From contig CAIULL010000225.1 in NCBI GenBank assembly GCA_903899985.1, positions 1 to 38,008 on the forward strand: 38,008 bases of DNA, given 5' to 3'. The notes beneath the pieces were generated by a model that ran no database searches, was not told where the DNA came from, and saw only the letters and a program-made list of their open reading frames with translations. This document shows positions 28,124 through 35,394 of this stretch, in pieces (positions within the stretch are counted from its first letter, which is position 1; each line of letters starts with the position of its first letter). Made by a program: the position numbers and the translations under genes. The DNA comes from an uncultured Schlesneria sp. (lineage in GTDB: Bacteria; Planctomycetota; Planctomycetia; Planctomycetales; Planctomycetaceae).

Positions 28124-28139
28124 TGGCACACGCTGTGCG
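28124..28139 (+). promoter_or_regulatory. Sigma-54 -24/-12-like promoter for the USP run
   Basis: The site reads TGGCACACGCTGTGCG: a perfect TGGCAC at -24 and GTGC at -12, with GG (28125-28126) and GC (28137-28138) separated by 10 nt. The predicted start is near 28150. The transcript would meet the terminator at 28171-28217 before reaching the USP start codon at 28235. Confidence 0.5.
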
Positions 28140-28170
28140 TAACGAACCTCATGTCAGCTTGCTCGTGAAA

Positions 28171-28217
28171 GCCGCCTCAATTCCGAGTCTGTAGAAACCC
28201 CTGAGGCGAGCTTTTTT
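28171..28217 (+). terminator. Leader terminator/attenuator before the USP gene
   Basis: The stem GC-CGCCTCA pairs with TGAGGCG-(A)-GC: 9 bp with one bulged A and a 22-nt loop. Six T residues (28212-28217) follow immediately. It lies only 17 nt before the USP ATG, too close to allow a separate promoter after it. All transcripts of the USP must therefore read through it. Confidence 0.7.
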
Positions 28218-28234
28218 CGTGTGGAGACCGGGCG

Positions 28235-28714
28235 ATGAGCACATTCGATATCATACTGCACCCCACCGATTTTTCCGAAGATTCGGAAAGAGCATTTCAA
28301 CTGGCATGCAGCGTGGCTCGCGATCAGTTTGCTTCGATGGTCGTTGTTCACGTGCTGTCTCCGGAAACCTTGCCTCAACGTGAAACGGATGAAATCGCGA
28401 TTGATGAAGCACTTCCCATTGTCAGCGAATGCCATGAACACTTTTGCCGGATGAAAGCACAAGCCGGTGAAATTCCAATTTCGTTTCGAATCGTCAGGGG
28501 CTATTCAGTCGGAGCGATCCTGAACGTCGCTCACGAAGAAAACGCGGATCTCATCGTGATTGCCTCACACCATCACAACCGGTTCCATCTGCAGGTGCAC
28601 GGAAGTGTTGCCGAAGGGCTGCTGCGACAGACACATTGCCCGGTATTAGTTTTGCGACACCCCGCTGCAAGCCCTTCACCAGCGACGTTGCCATTGGATG
28701 TTCAGAAATCTTGA
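28235..28714 (+). CDS. Universal stress protein with altered ATP motif
   Basis: Single-domain USP of 159 residues. The start I-I-L-H-P-T-D-F-S and the end G-S-V-A-E-G-L-L-R-Q-T-H-C-P-V-L-V-L-R are typical. The usual G-2X-G part of the ATP-binding motif is replaced by A-S-H-H-H-N-R-F, so only the final G-S remains. It probably binds ATP poorly or not at all, like the UspA rather than the MJ0577 class. GGAG lies 8 nt before ATG 28235. It leads a run of three USP-domain genes on the same strand, with gaps of 72 and 112 nt, downstream of a sigma-54-like promoter and a leader terminator. Confidence 0.9.
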   Translation: MSTFDIILHPTDFSEDSERAFQLACSVARDQFASMVVVHVLSPETLPQRETDEIAIDEALPIVSECHEHFCRMKAQAGEIPISFRIVRGYSVGAILNVAHEENADLIVIASHHHNRFHLQVHGSVAEGLLRQTHCPVLVLRHPAASPSPATLPLDVQKS

Positions 28715-28786
28715 AACTGTGTTAAACACGCTTAATCTTTGACTTCCCCCAATGTCCCGTGGGAAGTGAAACCCGATAAGGAGCAC

Positions 28787-29287
28787 ATGGCAGTGATCAT
28801 CTCGATTCGACGAATTTTGTTTCCAACGGACTTCAGCGAACCGGCGAACGAGGCGAAACAGTATGCCATGTCGCTGGCCGATCGATTCGGCGCCGAACTG
28901 CACTTGCTACATGTCGTCCCGCTGGTCGTCCCCTACCCTGATGCCGCATCCCCCTGGATCATGGCTGAGAACGAGATGCAACGACTGGTTGAAGCGTCAG
29001 ACAGGCGTCTGGCAACGGAAATCGACGCCACCTGGTCTCAACAACACATTGTCATCCACAAGGCGATGATGGGTCTGGCCGTCGATGAGATCCTGAACTA
29101 CGCCAAAGAGCTTGAGATCGACCTGATCGTCGTGGGGACACATGGTCATTCTGGACTCGCCCGTCTGCTCATCGGTTCCGTCGCCGAAAAACTGGTGCGG
29201 ACGGCAAATTGCCCCGTCCTGACGGTCCATCCGAAAGGGCATCAGTTCTTGATTGATCCCGCAAAAGGCAAAGCCACGCCAGGTTAG
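28787..29287 (+). CDS. Universal stress protein (ATP-binding type)
   Basis: Single-domain USP of 166 residues beginning S-I-R-R-I-L-F-P-T-D-F-S. The intact ATP motif is G-T-H-G-H-S-G-L-A-R-L-L-I-G-S. It is closely similar to the minus-strand USP at 23059-23559, sharing W-S/I-M-A-style middle segments and the end T-V-H-P-K/S-G-H-Q-F, which suggests duplication. ATG 28787 follows AAGGAG at only 3 nt; GTG 28793 would have a better spacing of 9 nt. The open frame back to TTG 28739 is unlikely to be used. It probably belongs to the same transcript as the preceding USP. Confidence 0.92.
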   Translation: MAVIISIRRILFPTDFSEPANEAKQYAMSLADRFGAELHLLHVVPLVVPYPDAASPWIMAENEMQRLVEASDRRLATEIDATWSQQHIVIHKAMMGLAVDEILNYAKELEIDLIVVGTHGHSGLARLLIGSVAEKLVRTANCPVLTVHPKGHQFLIDPAKGKATPG

Positions 29288-29399
29288 TTCTCAATACGCG
29301 TTTGCCCATTCGCTTCGTTTTTCGAGAACAATTTCCGTATGGCGACACCCATGTTGCCACAATCCACAGTGAATTCACTTTATAAATGTGGAGGCTTCC

Positions 29400-31088
29400 A
29401 TGTTTAAGATTCTTGTTCCGACTGACTACTCCAATTGCAGTATTGCAGCCCTCAAGCAAGCGGGAGCATTGGCACGCGGCGCTGAGGGAATGCTTGTCAT
29501 CATGCACGTTGTGGAAAACGGTTCGGTTCCCGACCCGAAGATCGAGCAGGACCCGTGTTATCAAGAAATGGCACGCCTGTTTCAGTCCTTCTCTGAAAGC
29601 ACTCCGCCGCTTCGCTATGAAGAACGGTACGTAGAAGGGATTCCTGTTCCCGCCATTTTAGCCGTTGCTGCCGAGGTCAAGGCGGACCTGATCGTCATGG
29701 GAACAACCGGCCGGTCCGGGTTGAAACGCCTGATTCTGGGGAGCGTCGCGGAAGAGGTGACAAGGCGAGCCCCCTGCCCTGTCCTGACTGTGAAAGCCCA
29801 GAAAGACGAAGCTAACTCAGAAGCACTCGCGGCCTGGCCGAACTGGACAACGCTTGACCAACCTCCGGCATCGCCGATTCCGGCAGACGTGCTGACTTCG
29901 GCTGAGATTAACGACAACCCGGCATTGGCGTTAATCTCGCGCGCCATCTCCGCTCGCGCGACCGATATTCACATCGACCCCTCGAGCGAAGAATACACCG
30001 TCAGGTTTCGAATTGATGGAAAGATGTCGAACTTCTGTCGATTAAGCAGCGAAGTAGGACGAGCACTCTTAATGCAGCTCAAAGTGATGGGAAACCTGGA
30101 CATCGCAGATCCGTTCCATCCGAAAGAAGGGCGCCTGGCCCTGCCTGGCGCACTGAATGACTTCGAAGTCCGAATTACGGCAGTCCCCGTCGTGGATGGC
30201 GAAGCGATTTCGCTAAGAATCCTGTCGCGTCATCGCTTGATGCGATCAATGGATCAACTGGGTCTTTCCACAAGCGCTCACTCCCGGATCGAACAGATCC
30301 TGCGACATGGCGAAGGACTGGTTCTCGTCACGGGACCGACAGGTTCCGGGAAAACGACGACACTTTATTCGATGCTTCACCAGTTGGATGACGGGACGCG
30401 GCACATCGTCACGATTGAAGATCCTGCCGAATACGACATTCCGACGTTCCGTCAGCTCTCGGTCGATACCAAACATGGAATCACGATGACCAGCGGGTTG
30501 CGGACATTGCTTCGCCTTGATCCCGATGTCGTTCTGATCGGTGAAATCCGTGATGCGGACGCGGCCGAAACGGCCATGCGAGCCGCCAGTTCCGGAAAAT
30601 ATGTCTTCAGCAGCCTGCATACACGCGACGTCGCCTCGACCGTCACGGCCATTCGAGATTTGCACATCGACAATCGGTCGCTGGCAGGAAACCTCGCCGG
30701 AATCATTTCGCAGCGTCTTTTGCGGCGCCTGTGCGCGGAATGCTCAACAGCCGCAGCTCCCACAGAACAGGAAGCAGCGGTCTTTGTGGCAAACGAGCTT
30801 GAACCTCCTAAAGAGATCCGTCACCCCGTTGGCTGCCCGCGATGCCGGGGCACAGGGTATTACGATCGGATTGGACTATTTGAAGTCGTGACCTCAGAGG
30901 ACGACATCATCACGGCCATTAACGACGGAAAACCAGAACGCGAATTGCGACGACTGATTCATGAACGCGGAATCTGCTCGATCCAGAAGGATGCATTACT
31001 CAAGGTTGCCGAAGGGGTCGTCAGTCTTGAGGACTGCAGCGGCATGATGGTCATTGAGCTGGCACCTCTCGCCGCCGGCGCGAACTGA
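29400..31088 (+). CDS. USP domain fused to GspE/PilB-type secretion ATPase
   Basis: Unusual fusion of 562 residues in one uninterrupted frame. Residues 1 to about 140 are a complete USP: V-P-T-D-Y-S at the start and the ATP motif G101-T-T-G104 with G114-S115. After a Pro/Ala linker (about 141-185) comes the N2 domain of type II secretion/type IV pilus ATPases (A-T-D-I-H-I-D-P, V-R-F-R-I-D-G-K). The core has Walker A G312-P-T-G-S-G-K-T, Asp box T-I-E-D-P-A-E-Y, Walker B D-P-D-V-V-L-I-G-E-I-R-D and His box S-S-L-H-T-R-D, plus the zinc site C445/C448/C479/C482. The USP replaces the N1 domain. GGAGG precedes ATG 29400 by 5 nt. No platform or pilin gene is adjacent. Confidence 0.92.
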   Translation: MFKILVPTDYSNCSIAALKQAGALARGAEGMLVIMHVVENGSVPDPKIEQDPCYQEMARLFQSFSESTPPLRYEERYVEGIPVPAILAVAAEVKADLIVMGTTGRSGLKRLILGSVAEEVTRRAPCPVLTVKAQKDEANSEALAAWPNWTTLDQPPASPIPADVLTSAEINDNPALALISRAISARATDIHIDPSSEEYTVRFRIDGKMSNFCRLSSEVGRALLMQLKVMGNLDIADPFHPKEGRLALPGALNDFEVRITAVPVVDGEAISLRILSRHRLMRSMDQLGLSTSAHSRIEQILRHGEGLVLVTGPTGSGKTTTLYSMLHQLDDGTRHIVTIEDPAEYDIPTFRQLSVDTKHGITMTSGLRTLLRLDPDVVLIGEIRDADAAETAMRAASSGKYVFSSLHTRDVASTVTAIRDLHIDNRSLAGNLAGIISQRLLRRLCAECSTAAAPTEQEAAVFVANELEPPKEIRHPVGCPRCRGTGYYDRIGLFEVVTSEDDIITAINDGKPERELRRLIHERGICSIQKDALLKVAEGVVSLEDCSGMMVIELAPLAAGAN

Positions 31089-31104
31089 GTCAAAGTGTTC
31101 CGGA

Positions 31105-32136
31105 TCATTTTTTGACGATTTCTTTCAGTCGTTGCGCCAGTCGATGTCCTGCCAGAACGACTCGCCGTTCAGCGAGTTGCCTGGAATCTTTCAAGGCTTC
31201 GGGAGTGAGACTCGGCACTTCACTCTGGGGAATCGTGCCCGCATTGAGTTGTTCCCACAACACAAGCTTCAGGCGTCCTTCCTGGTAAACATGAGTTTTC
31301 GCCGCCGCATAGCTTTCGCCAGCCCACGAGACAAAACTTGGATGACGCGTCAATTCAAGCAGTTGTTCCGACGAGTATGCGGGATCGTGCGTCAGTCGCT
31401 CTGATTGCTTGCAAACCTGGTCGAAATGAGAATCAGTCGAATACATTTCATCCCAGAACCAGTGCAGGCTTTTCGGCATCGAATTGTCATCGGCCCGGAT
31501 CGCCAGCTTGTTTCCGCCCTGATCTCCGTGGGGAGCTTCGGGAAACAGCTTGGGGTCAATCAGCGCCACCGTATGCAGCGGCTGGTGGAGATCTCCCACC
31601 AGATGAAACAGCCATGTCATGCGGACCGCCCGGTTCTGGTCATCACTGACACCCGCCACGCGGCCCACATCGGACGTCGTGCGACCATTCAGAATTTCCA
31701 TCGTCAGATCAAGCTGTTTCAGGATATTGGTGTCGTTCGGCAGTTGGCTTGGCGGCAATTCTGAACTGGCCTGTCCCGCAGTGTAGGGATAGTTCACATA
31801 ATGCCAGGGGCCGCGATGAAACTTGTAAAGCGGATGATTGGGAACATCTTCCGGAGACGTCGATTTTGATGGTCTCACATAGTCGGCCCAGACAGCGGCT
31901 CGCAGGAAAATCCATTCGTCTTCCATCGCTTCACCTGGTCGGTCCTTGAGTAACAGCGACTCAAGATGCGGATGTTGTCGCAGAATCCTTACCACAGAAG
32001 CACGTTCCTCTGATGACATCGAATCCCACGCGATCCTGGCAATCGTCATATGCCCGGCGTCGTTCCACGCGAACAGCGGCGAGCACCAGTTCAAAACGAA
32101 CACCAATCCGACCATCACCGATAAAACGCGCAACAT
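31105..32136 (-). CDS. S1/P1-type zinc nuclease, secreted
   Basis: Predicted extracytoplasmic single-strand nuclease/3'-nucleotidase using three zinc ions. The signal peptide ends at L-F-A23, leaving W24 as the mature N-terminal residue, which in this family is itself a zinc ligand. Other ligand motifs are W24-N-D-A-G-H29, W-A-D-Y, H-R-G-P-W-H-Y-V-N, H-L-V-G-D-L-H-Q-P-L-H and H-G-D-Q-G-G-N, followed by L-H-W-F-W-D-E. All expected residues appear present; 343 residues is normal. It is convergent with the USP-GspE gene, stop codons only 16 nt apart, and divergent from the helical-protein/YfdX pair. It might supply phosphate or nucleosides. Confidence 0.93.
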   Translation of the reverse strand: MLRVLSVMVGLVFVLNWCSPLFAWNDAGHMTIARIAWDSMSSEERASVVRILRQHPHLESLLLKDRPGEAMEDEWIFLRAAVWADYVRPSKSTSPEDVPNHPLYKFHRGPWHYVNYPYTAGQASSELPPSQLPNDTNILKQLDLTMEILNGRTTSDVGRVAGVSDDQNRAVRMTWLFHLVGDLHQPLHTVALIDPKLFPEAPHGDQGGNKLAIRADDNSMPKSLHWFWDEMYSTDSHFDQVCKQSERLTHDPAYSSEQLLELTRHPSFVSWAGESYAAAKTHVYQEGRLKLVLWEQLNAGTIPQSEVPSLTPEALKDSRQLAERRVVLAGHRLAQRLKEIVKK

Positions 32137-32302
32137 GGACTTTACCTCAAATAATCACTCGAACGATATCCAACGAAATCGATCCCCGAAGAAGCTAAGG
32201 GGATGCTGGATTCGTGAATAGTAAGCGTAGCTAAAATTCACAGAGTCTTCACACTGCGAGATTTCGCAAAACCGCGTGATCGTCAGGTTGACCGGCATGA
32301 AA

Positions 32303-32330
32303 TTGGCCACTTGCCAAAAAATCGCCATCA
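32303..32330 (+). promoter_or_regulatory. Candidate enhancer (UAS) with TTGGC-N5-GCCAA dyad
   Basis: The first half is the perfect dyad TTGGC-CACTT-GCCAA, and A6 and TCGCCATCA follow. The 28-bp block matches the minus-strand USP region 23835-23862 at 22 positions. It begins 79 nt before the -24/-12 site, a normal distance for an NtrC-type activator. Confidence 0.5.
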
Positions 32331-32381
32331 GGATCATCAAAAAATCGAGGATTTGTACGCGAAGTCGACCTTCAATCGGAA

Positions 32382-32397
32382 TGGAACGCGATGTGCA
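32382..32397 (+). promoter_or_regulatory. Sigma-54 -24/-12-like promoter for the helical-protein/YfdX pair
   Basis: The site reads TGGAACGCGATGTGCA, with GG (32383-32384) and GC (32395-32396) exactly 10 nt apart. It matches the consensus TGGCACG-N4-TTGCA except at two positions. The predicted start is near 32409, leaving a leader of about 100 nt. Confidence 0.5.
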
Positions 32398-32508
32398 AAT
32401 GAGTGTTCCTGTCCGGCGGAACCCAATCATCATCGAATCGGCCGCTGACAAAACATTCGATCAGCAACTTGCCAAACAGATTCACCATTCAGGTTAAGGA
32501 GAACCAAG

Positions 32509-33204
32509 ATGCAGATTCGTTCCATCATCATCGCCTTGGCATGCCTTTCACAGACCACCAGCCTTTCCGTCGCACAAGGTCAGGATAAAGAAACAAAGTC
32601 CGCTCCCGAAGCCCCGGTAGGTTTCGTGCTGGTTGAAGAAGACCAGTGGCACGTCATGGCAGATGAACCTGATCGACACATCAGTCGTGCCCGGGAAGCG
32701 TTTCTGATGGCTGACGCGAAGACGGCAGCCGCAGAACTCAGGAAAGTCGCGGTCCACCTTCGGATCGCATCGGCACACGCATCCGAGCGTGTCAAACGTG
32801 GCCTGGTCCATTCGGAACATGAACTGACCACGTTAGCCAGACACATCGAAAGCGGAACGGTGAAGTCTGTGGAAGATGTGGACGCCGCGACGGCGCGAGC
32901 ACTGCATGCCCTGGCAGATTATCAATACGTCAGAGCGGCCGATGCCTGGAGAAAGAAAGAAACTCGCGTCTCGGGCCAGTACCTGCGAGCCGCCGCCGAC
33001 AACCTGGAACGAGCTTCCGCCAGAACCGATGCACGTGTGCGAGCCGCCACGGCTGAAGTCGCCAGGAACTCGCGTGTGCTTTCTTCCAAACTCATCGAAG
33101 GAACAGGTTACGTCATTGATGAGATCGGAGCGGGATTTGAAACAGTCGGTCACGAAATCGAACGGGTCGGAGCTCGGGTTGCCCCGACCAAAACCGTTAA
33201 ATAG
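32509..33204 (+). CDS. Secreted helical-repeat protein, unknown
   Basis: An exported 231-residue protein with a signal peptide (residues 1-22, cleavage near S-V-A). The mature protein is almost wholly helical and Ala/Arg/Glu-rich. Two helical blocks look like diverged repeats: about 58-95 (S-R-A-R-E-A-F-L-M-A-D) and about 122-165 (A-L-H-A-L-A-D-Y-Q-Y-V-R-A-A-D). They resemble the helical hairpins of the next protein, a YfdX relative, but I cannot assign a family. The strong site AAGGAG precedes ATG 32509. It lies 29 nt before the YfdX-like gene, clearly in one operon under a sigma-54-like promoter. Confidence 0.85.
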   Translation: MQIRSIIIALACLSQTTSLSVAQGQDKETKSAPEAPVGFVLVEEDQWHVMADEPDRHISRAREAFLMADAKTAAAELRKVAVHLRIASAHASERVKRGLVHSEHELTTLARHIESGTVKSVEDVDAATARALHALADYQYVRAADAWRKKETRVSGQYLRAAADNLERASARTDARVRAATAEVARNSRVLSSKLIEGTGYVIDEIGAGFETVGHEIERVGARVAPTKTVK

Positions 33205-33233
33205 ATCCGATGGCTGAATCAGGAGGACAAATT

Positions 33234-34259
33234 GTGAAGCGTGTACTATTACAATCGATGCTCTCAGCTGGTTGTCTGGCAACAGGCCTTTGCCTGGCAG
33301 CGGATACCCCCAAAGCAATCAAGAACAGCAAGGACGCGCCAACCGCGAAAGCAGAAGCGGAAAAAACCGAGAAACCGCTGCGGATTGTGTCCAAAATCGA
33401 CGTGGAACCTGTCGCTCATCTAAGTGACAGCGAGACCCGGGAAGTCTCGTTCGCTTCCGGCCGAATTTTGAAACACGTCGCTCAAGCGAGAGACGCAATT
33501 GCCGAAAATCACAAGCAGGATGCCGTTCGCCACGTCGAACAGGCAGTGAAGCTGATGAAGATTGTCGACGGCTTGCTGCCTCACTACAAGGTGAAGACGC
33601 AAATCACTTCGGGCGATGTCTGTTATCTTGATGAGGACGACGTCACACCTCGTTACGTCACCTTGTTTGAAGACATTGATCGCCGCGATGTGATCTCCCC
33701 CGTCATCCGGGCGAAACATGAAGCGGGACTGAAGGTTGATCCGACGACCGCCCCTAAAGATCAAAACGGTAAACTCGCTCCGGTTCCACTGGTTGTGACT
33801 CGTGCCGATGTCACGTATACGCTGGTCAAACTCGACGTCGATCTCGCTCGAAGAACGCTCGCACTGGCCAGTAAAGAACTCGCCGAAGACAAAATCAAAC
33901 AGGCGGATTCGGCACTTCATTCACTTCAAGCAGGTGGTGTCCTGCTGGAACTCGAAGAAATCGACTTGCCGCTCAAGCAAACCGCCGACAATCTGAAGCT
34001 TGCGGAAATCGAGATGAAGGATGGCCGACATGACGAAGCTCGGGCCGCGCTTCAGGAAGCGATTGATGATCTGAAAGATTACGAAGAACAAGTCGGGGAA
34101 AAACGAGGCGAGGAAGTGAAAGCTCTTCATGAAGAGATCACAAAACTGACCGCAGAACTGGAAAAAGATAAACCTTCGCCAGCGGAAACCCAGAAACTCG
34201 CAACGACGATTTCGAAATGGCGTGAGAGCGTCTCGAAGTGGTTTACGAAGAAGAAATAA
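33234..34259 (+). CDS. YfdX-family periplasmic protein
   Basis: Exported helical protein. GTG 33234 follows GGAGG at 7 nt and opens with a signal peptide (K-R-V-L-L-Q-S-M-L, ending L-C-L-A-A). An upstream in-frame ATG at 33210 precedes the ribosome site and is rejected. The YfdX-like features are a first helical region (S-G-R-I-L-K-H-V-A-Q-A-R-D-A-I), the middle segment with T-R-A-D-V-T-Y-T-L-V-K-L-D-V-D, and the block I-D-L-P-L-K-Q-T-A-D-N-L-K-L-A-E followed by D-G-R-H-D-E-A-R-A-A-L-Q-E-A. The E. coli relative is a stress-linked protein with chaperone-like behaviour. A charged C-terminal extension (about 270-341) predicted coiled coil is extra. Family call is by pattern, not alignment. Confidence 0.75.
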   Translation: MKRVLLQSMLSAGCLATGLCLAADTPKAIKNSKDAPTAKAEAEKTEKPLRIVSKIDVEPVAHLSDSETREVSFASGRILKHVAQARDAIAENHKQDAVRHVEQAVKLMKIVDGLLPHYKVKTQITSGDVCYLDEDDVTPRYVTLFEDIDRRDVISPVIRAKHEAGLKVDPTTAPKDQNGKLAPVPLVVTRADVTYTLVKLDVDLARRTLALASKELAEDKIKQADSALHSLQAGGVLLELEEIDLPLKQTADNLKLAEIEMKDGRHDEARAALQEAIDDLKDYEEQVGEKRGEEVKALHEEITKLTAELEKDKPSPAETQKLATTISKWRESVSKWFTKKK

Positions 34260-34277
34260 ACCTGCGGAGACCTCTGT

Positions 34278-34337
34278 CAACTCTGGTTCCAGAGTTGCTT
34301 GTCACTGGCGCGCGTCTTCGCTCGCCAGTGCTTTTTT
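34278..34337 (+). terminator. Tandem hairpins and terminator after the YfdX gene
   Basis: The first hairpin is CAACTCTGG-TT-CCAGAGTTG (34278-34297). The second is CACTGGCG (34303-34310) with CGCCAGTG (34323-34330), a 12-nt loop, and C plus six T residues (34332-34337). The second is a clear rho-independent terminator ending the two-gene operon. Confidence 0.85.
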
Positions 34338-34526
34338 CGTTTCGGGAACCAGATTCGAAGTCAGGCCCCATGTGCTAACCTGTGACACGTAATTCTCTGC
34401 GGCCAATTTGAACATGACATCCGCACAAGTACGTTTGTCATGAATTGAGGTTCAGCTTTTGTGCCACAGTATCGGAGTTCTTCGAGTGTGAAATTTGACT
34501 CATCGCGTCAAGTTTCAGGTTTTCTT

Positions 34527-34699
34527 CCAAAGTAGCCATCATCGCTCCGCGTGATGAGCATGCGTCGAAAACGATTCAAGCGTTGACGACGCTTCGTTAC
34601 AAAATCTTCGATTGAATTCTTTTTTTGAGAATATGCGGATTGGAATTTGGCAGGTTCTCGAACAATGCTCATCACGCGGAGCGATGATGGCTACTTTGG
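34527..34699. repeat. MITE-like element with 35-bp perfect inverted repeats
   Basis: The arms 34527-34561 and 34665-34699 are exact reverse complements over 35 bp. Inside them the match continues imperfectly for about 12 more bases (TCGA-A-AAC against TCGA-G-AAC). The outer ends are CCAAAG and CTTTGG. The loop is about 100 bp and has no coding content. No clear target-site duplication was found. A smaller CATCA/TGATG dyad occurs within each arm. The rest of the 34338-34780 spacer holds nothing else I recognise. Confidence 0.7.
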
Positions 34700-34780
34700 T
34701 CCGAGGCAATCCAAGCGCACTGGGTGACCGAAGACGGTCATCCAGTGGCACAGCACTTAAGATTGATCAACTCGATTGTA

Positions 34781-35227
34781 TCAGTCGTTCGGCAACGGGT
34801 GCGTTTCAAAGTGCTTTAAAAGCGCTTCGAGCACCGGATTGATCGTAAAACGCTGCACGTCGTGAGGTGGATGCCAGCGTTTCCATTCGTGACCTGCATG
34901 CTCGGTCACGGCAATCGGATAGTTTTGTGAAATCCACCCTAAAAAAATGACCAGAGTCTTCTCGACACGATCGGTGCCAAAACGGGGTTCGATCGGAAAA
35001 TACTTTTCTTCATAACGGAATTCCGGGTCGATCTTCACCGCGTCCTTCGGAATACCGGTTTCCTCCCACATCTCTCGCAATGCTGTCTCAAGTTCTGTCT
35101 CCCCTTCTTCGGTATGTCCCTTGGGCAGATCGTAACGATGGGAGTGTTTCATCAACAAAAAGGACAATTCCGGGTCGCGTCGGAATACGATCACGCCACA
35201 TGATTTTACTTGAAGCACGGGATCCAT
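34781..35227 (-). CDS. Nudix hydrolase (Ap4A-hydrolase-like)
   Basis: Cytosolic pyrophosphohydrolase of 148 residues. The Nudix box runs from G37 to I59, with the catalytic core R51-E-M-W-E-E-T-G58 and the preceding H-T-E-E-G-E. The start S-C-G-V-I-V-F-R and D-L-P-K-G-H pattern resembles bis(5'-nucleosyl)-tetraphosphatases, so dinucleoside polyphosphates are the best substrate guess. The C-terminal half has the V-I-F-L-G-W strand and an E-W-K-R-W-H-P-P segment. It is monocistronic and divergent from the VWA gene, 168 nt away. Confidence 0.92.
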   Translation of the reverse strand: MDPVLQVKSCGVIVFRRDPELSFLLMKHSHRYDLPKGHTEEGETELETALREMWEETGIPKDAVKIDPEFRYEEKYFPIEPRFGTDRVEKTLVIFLGWISQNYPIAVTEHAGHEWKRWHPPHDVQRFTINPVLEALLKHFETHPLPND

Positions 35228-35394
35228 CCTTGTTGTTTATAATGAAAAGACAAAGCTGATCAATCAGGATCAACCCTGCTTTTGTTCGGGAATGTCTGTT
35301 TGCCAAATGGCACAACCGGAAACTTGCGTGGTATAAGACGAGTCATCTTAGAAGTCATTTTCACCAGTTGCAATCCGCTGGACAATGCCAATCC

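Larger units (their letters stand above)
27881..28234. promoter_or_regulatory. Control region of the plus-strand USP run
   Basis: This 354-bp region contains no gene. In order it holds a weak enhancer-like site (28016-28039), a 6-bp dyad CAAGCA/TGCTTG (28077-28095), a -24/-12-like promoter (28124-28139) and a strong terminator hairpin (28171-28217). The USP ribosome site GGAG follows directly. Confidence 0.5.
32137..32508. promoter_or_regulatory. Divergent control region, nuclease and helical-protein/YfdX genes
   Basis: A 372-bp spacer without a gene. It holds the candidate enhancer (32303-32330) and a -24/-12-like site (32382-32397) directed to the plus-strand pair. The half-site ACTTGCCAAA in the enhancer recurs near 32467. 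Nothing specific was recognised for the nuclease promoter. Confidence 0.5.

Noticed and set aside
29338-29362. TGGCGAC...GTTGCCA upstream of the USP-GspE gene
   Set aside because: The GG-GC distance is 13 nt, which sigma-54 would not accept; the gene is more likely read from the upstream USP promoter.
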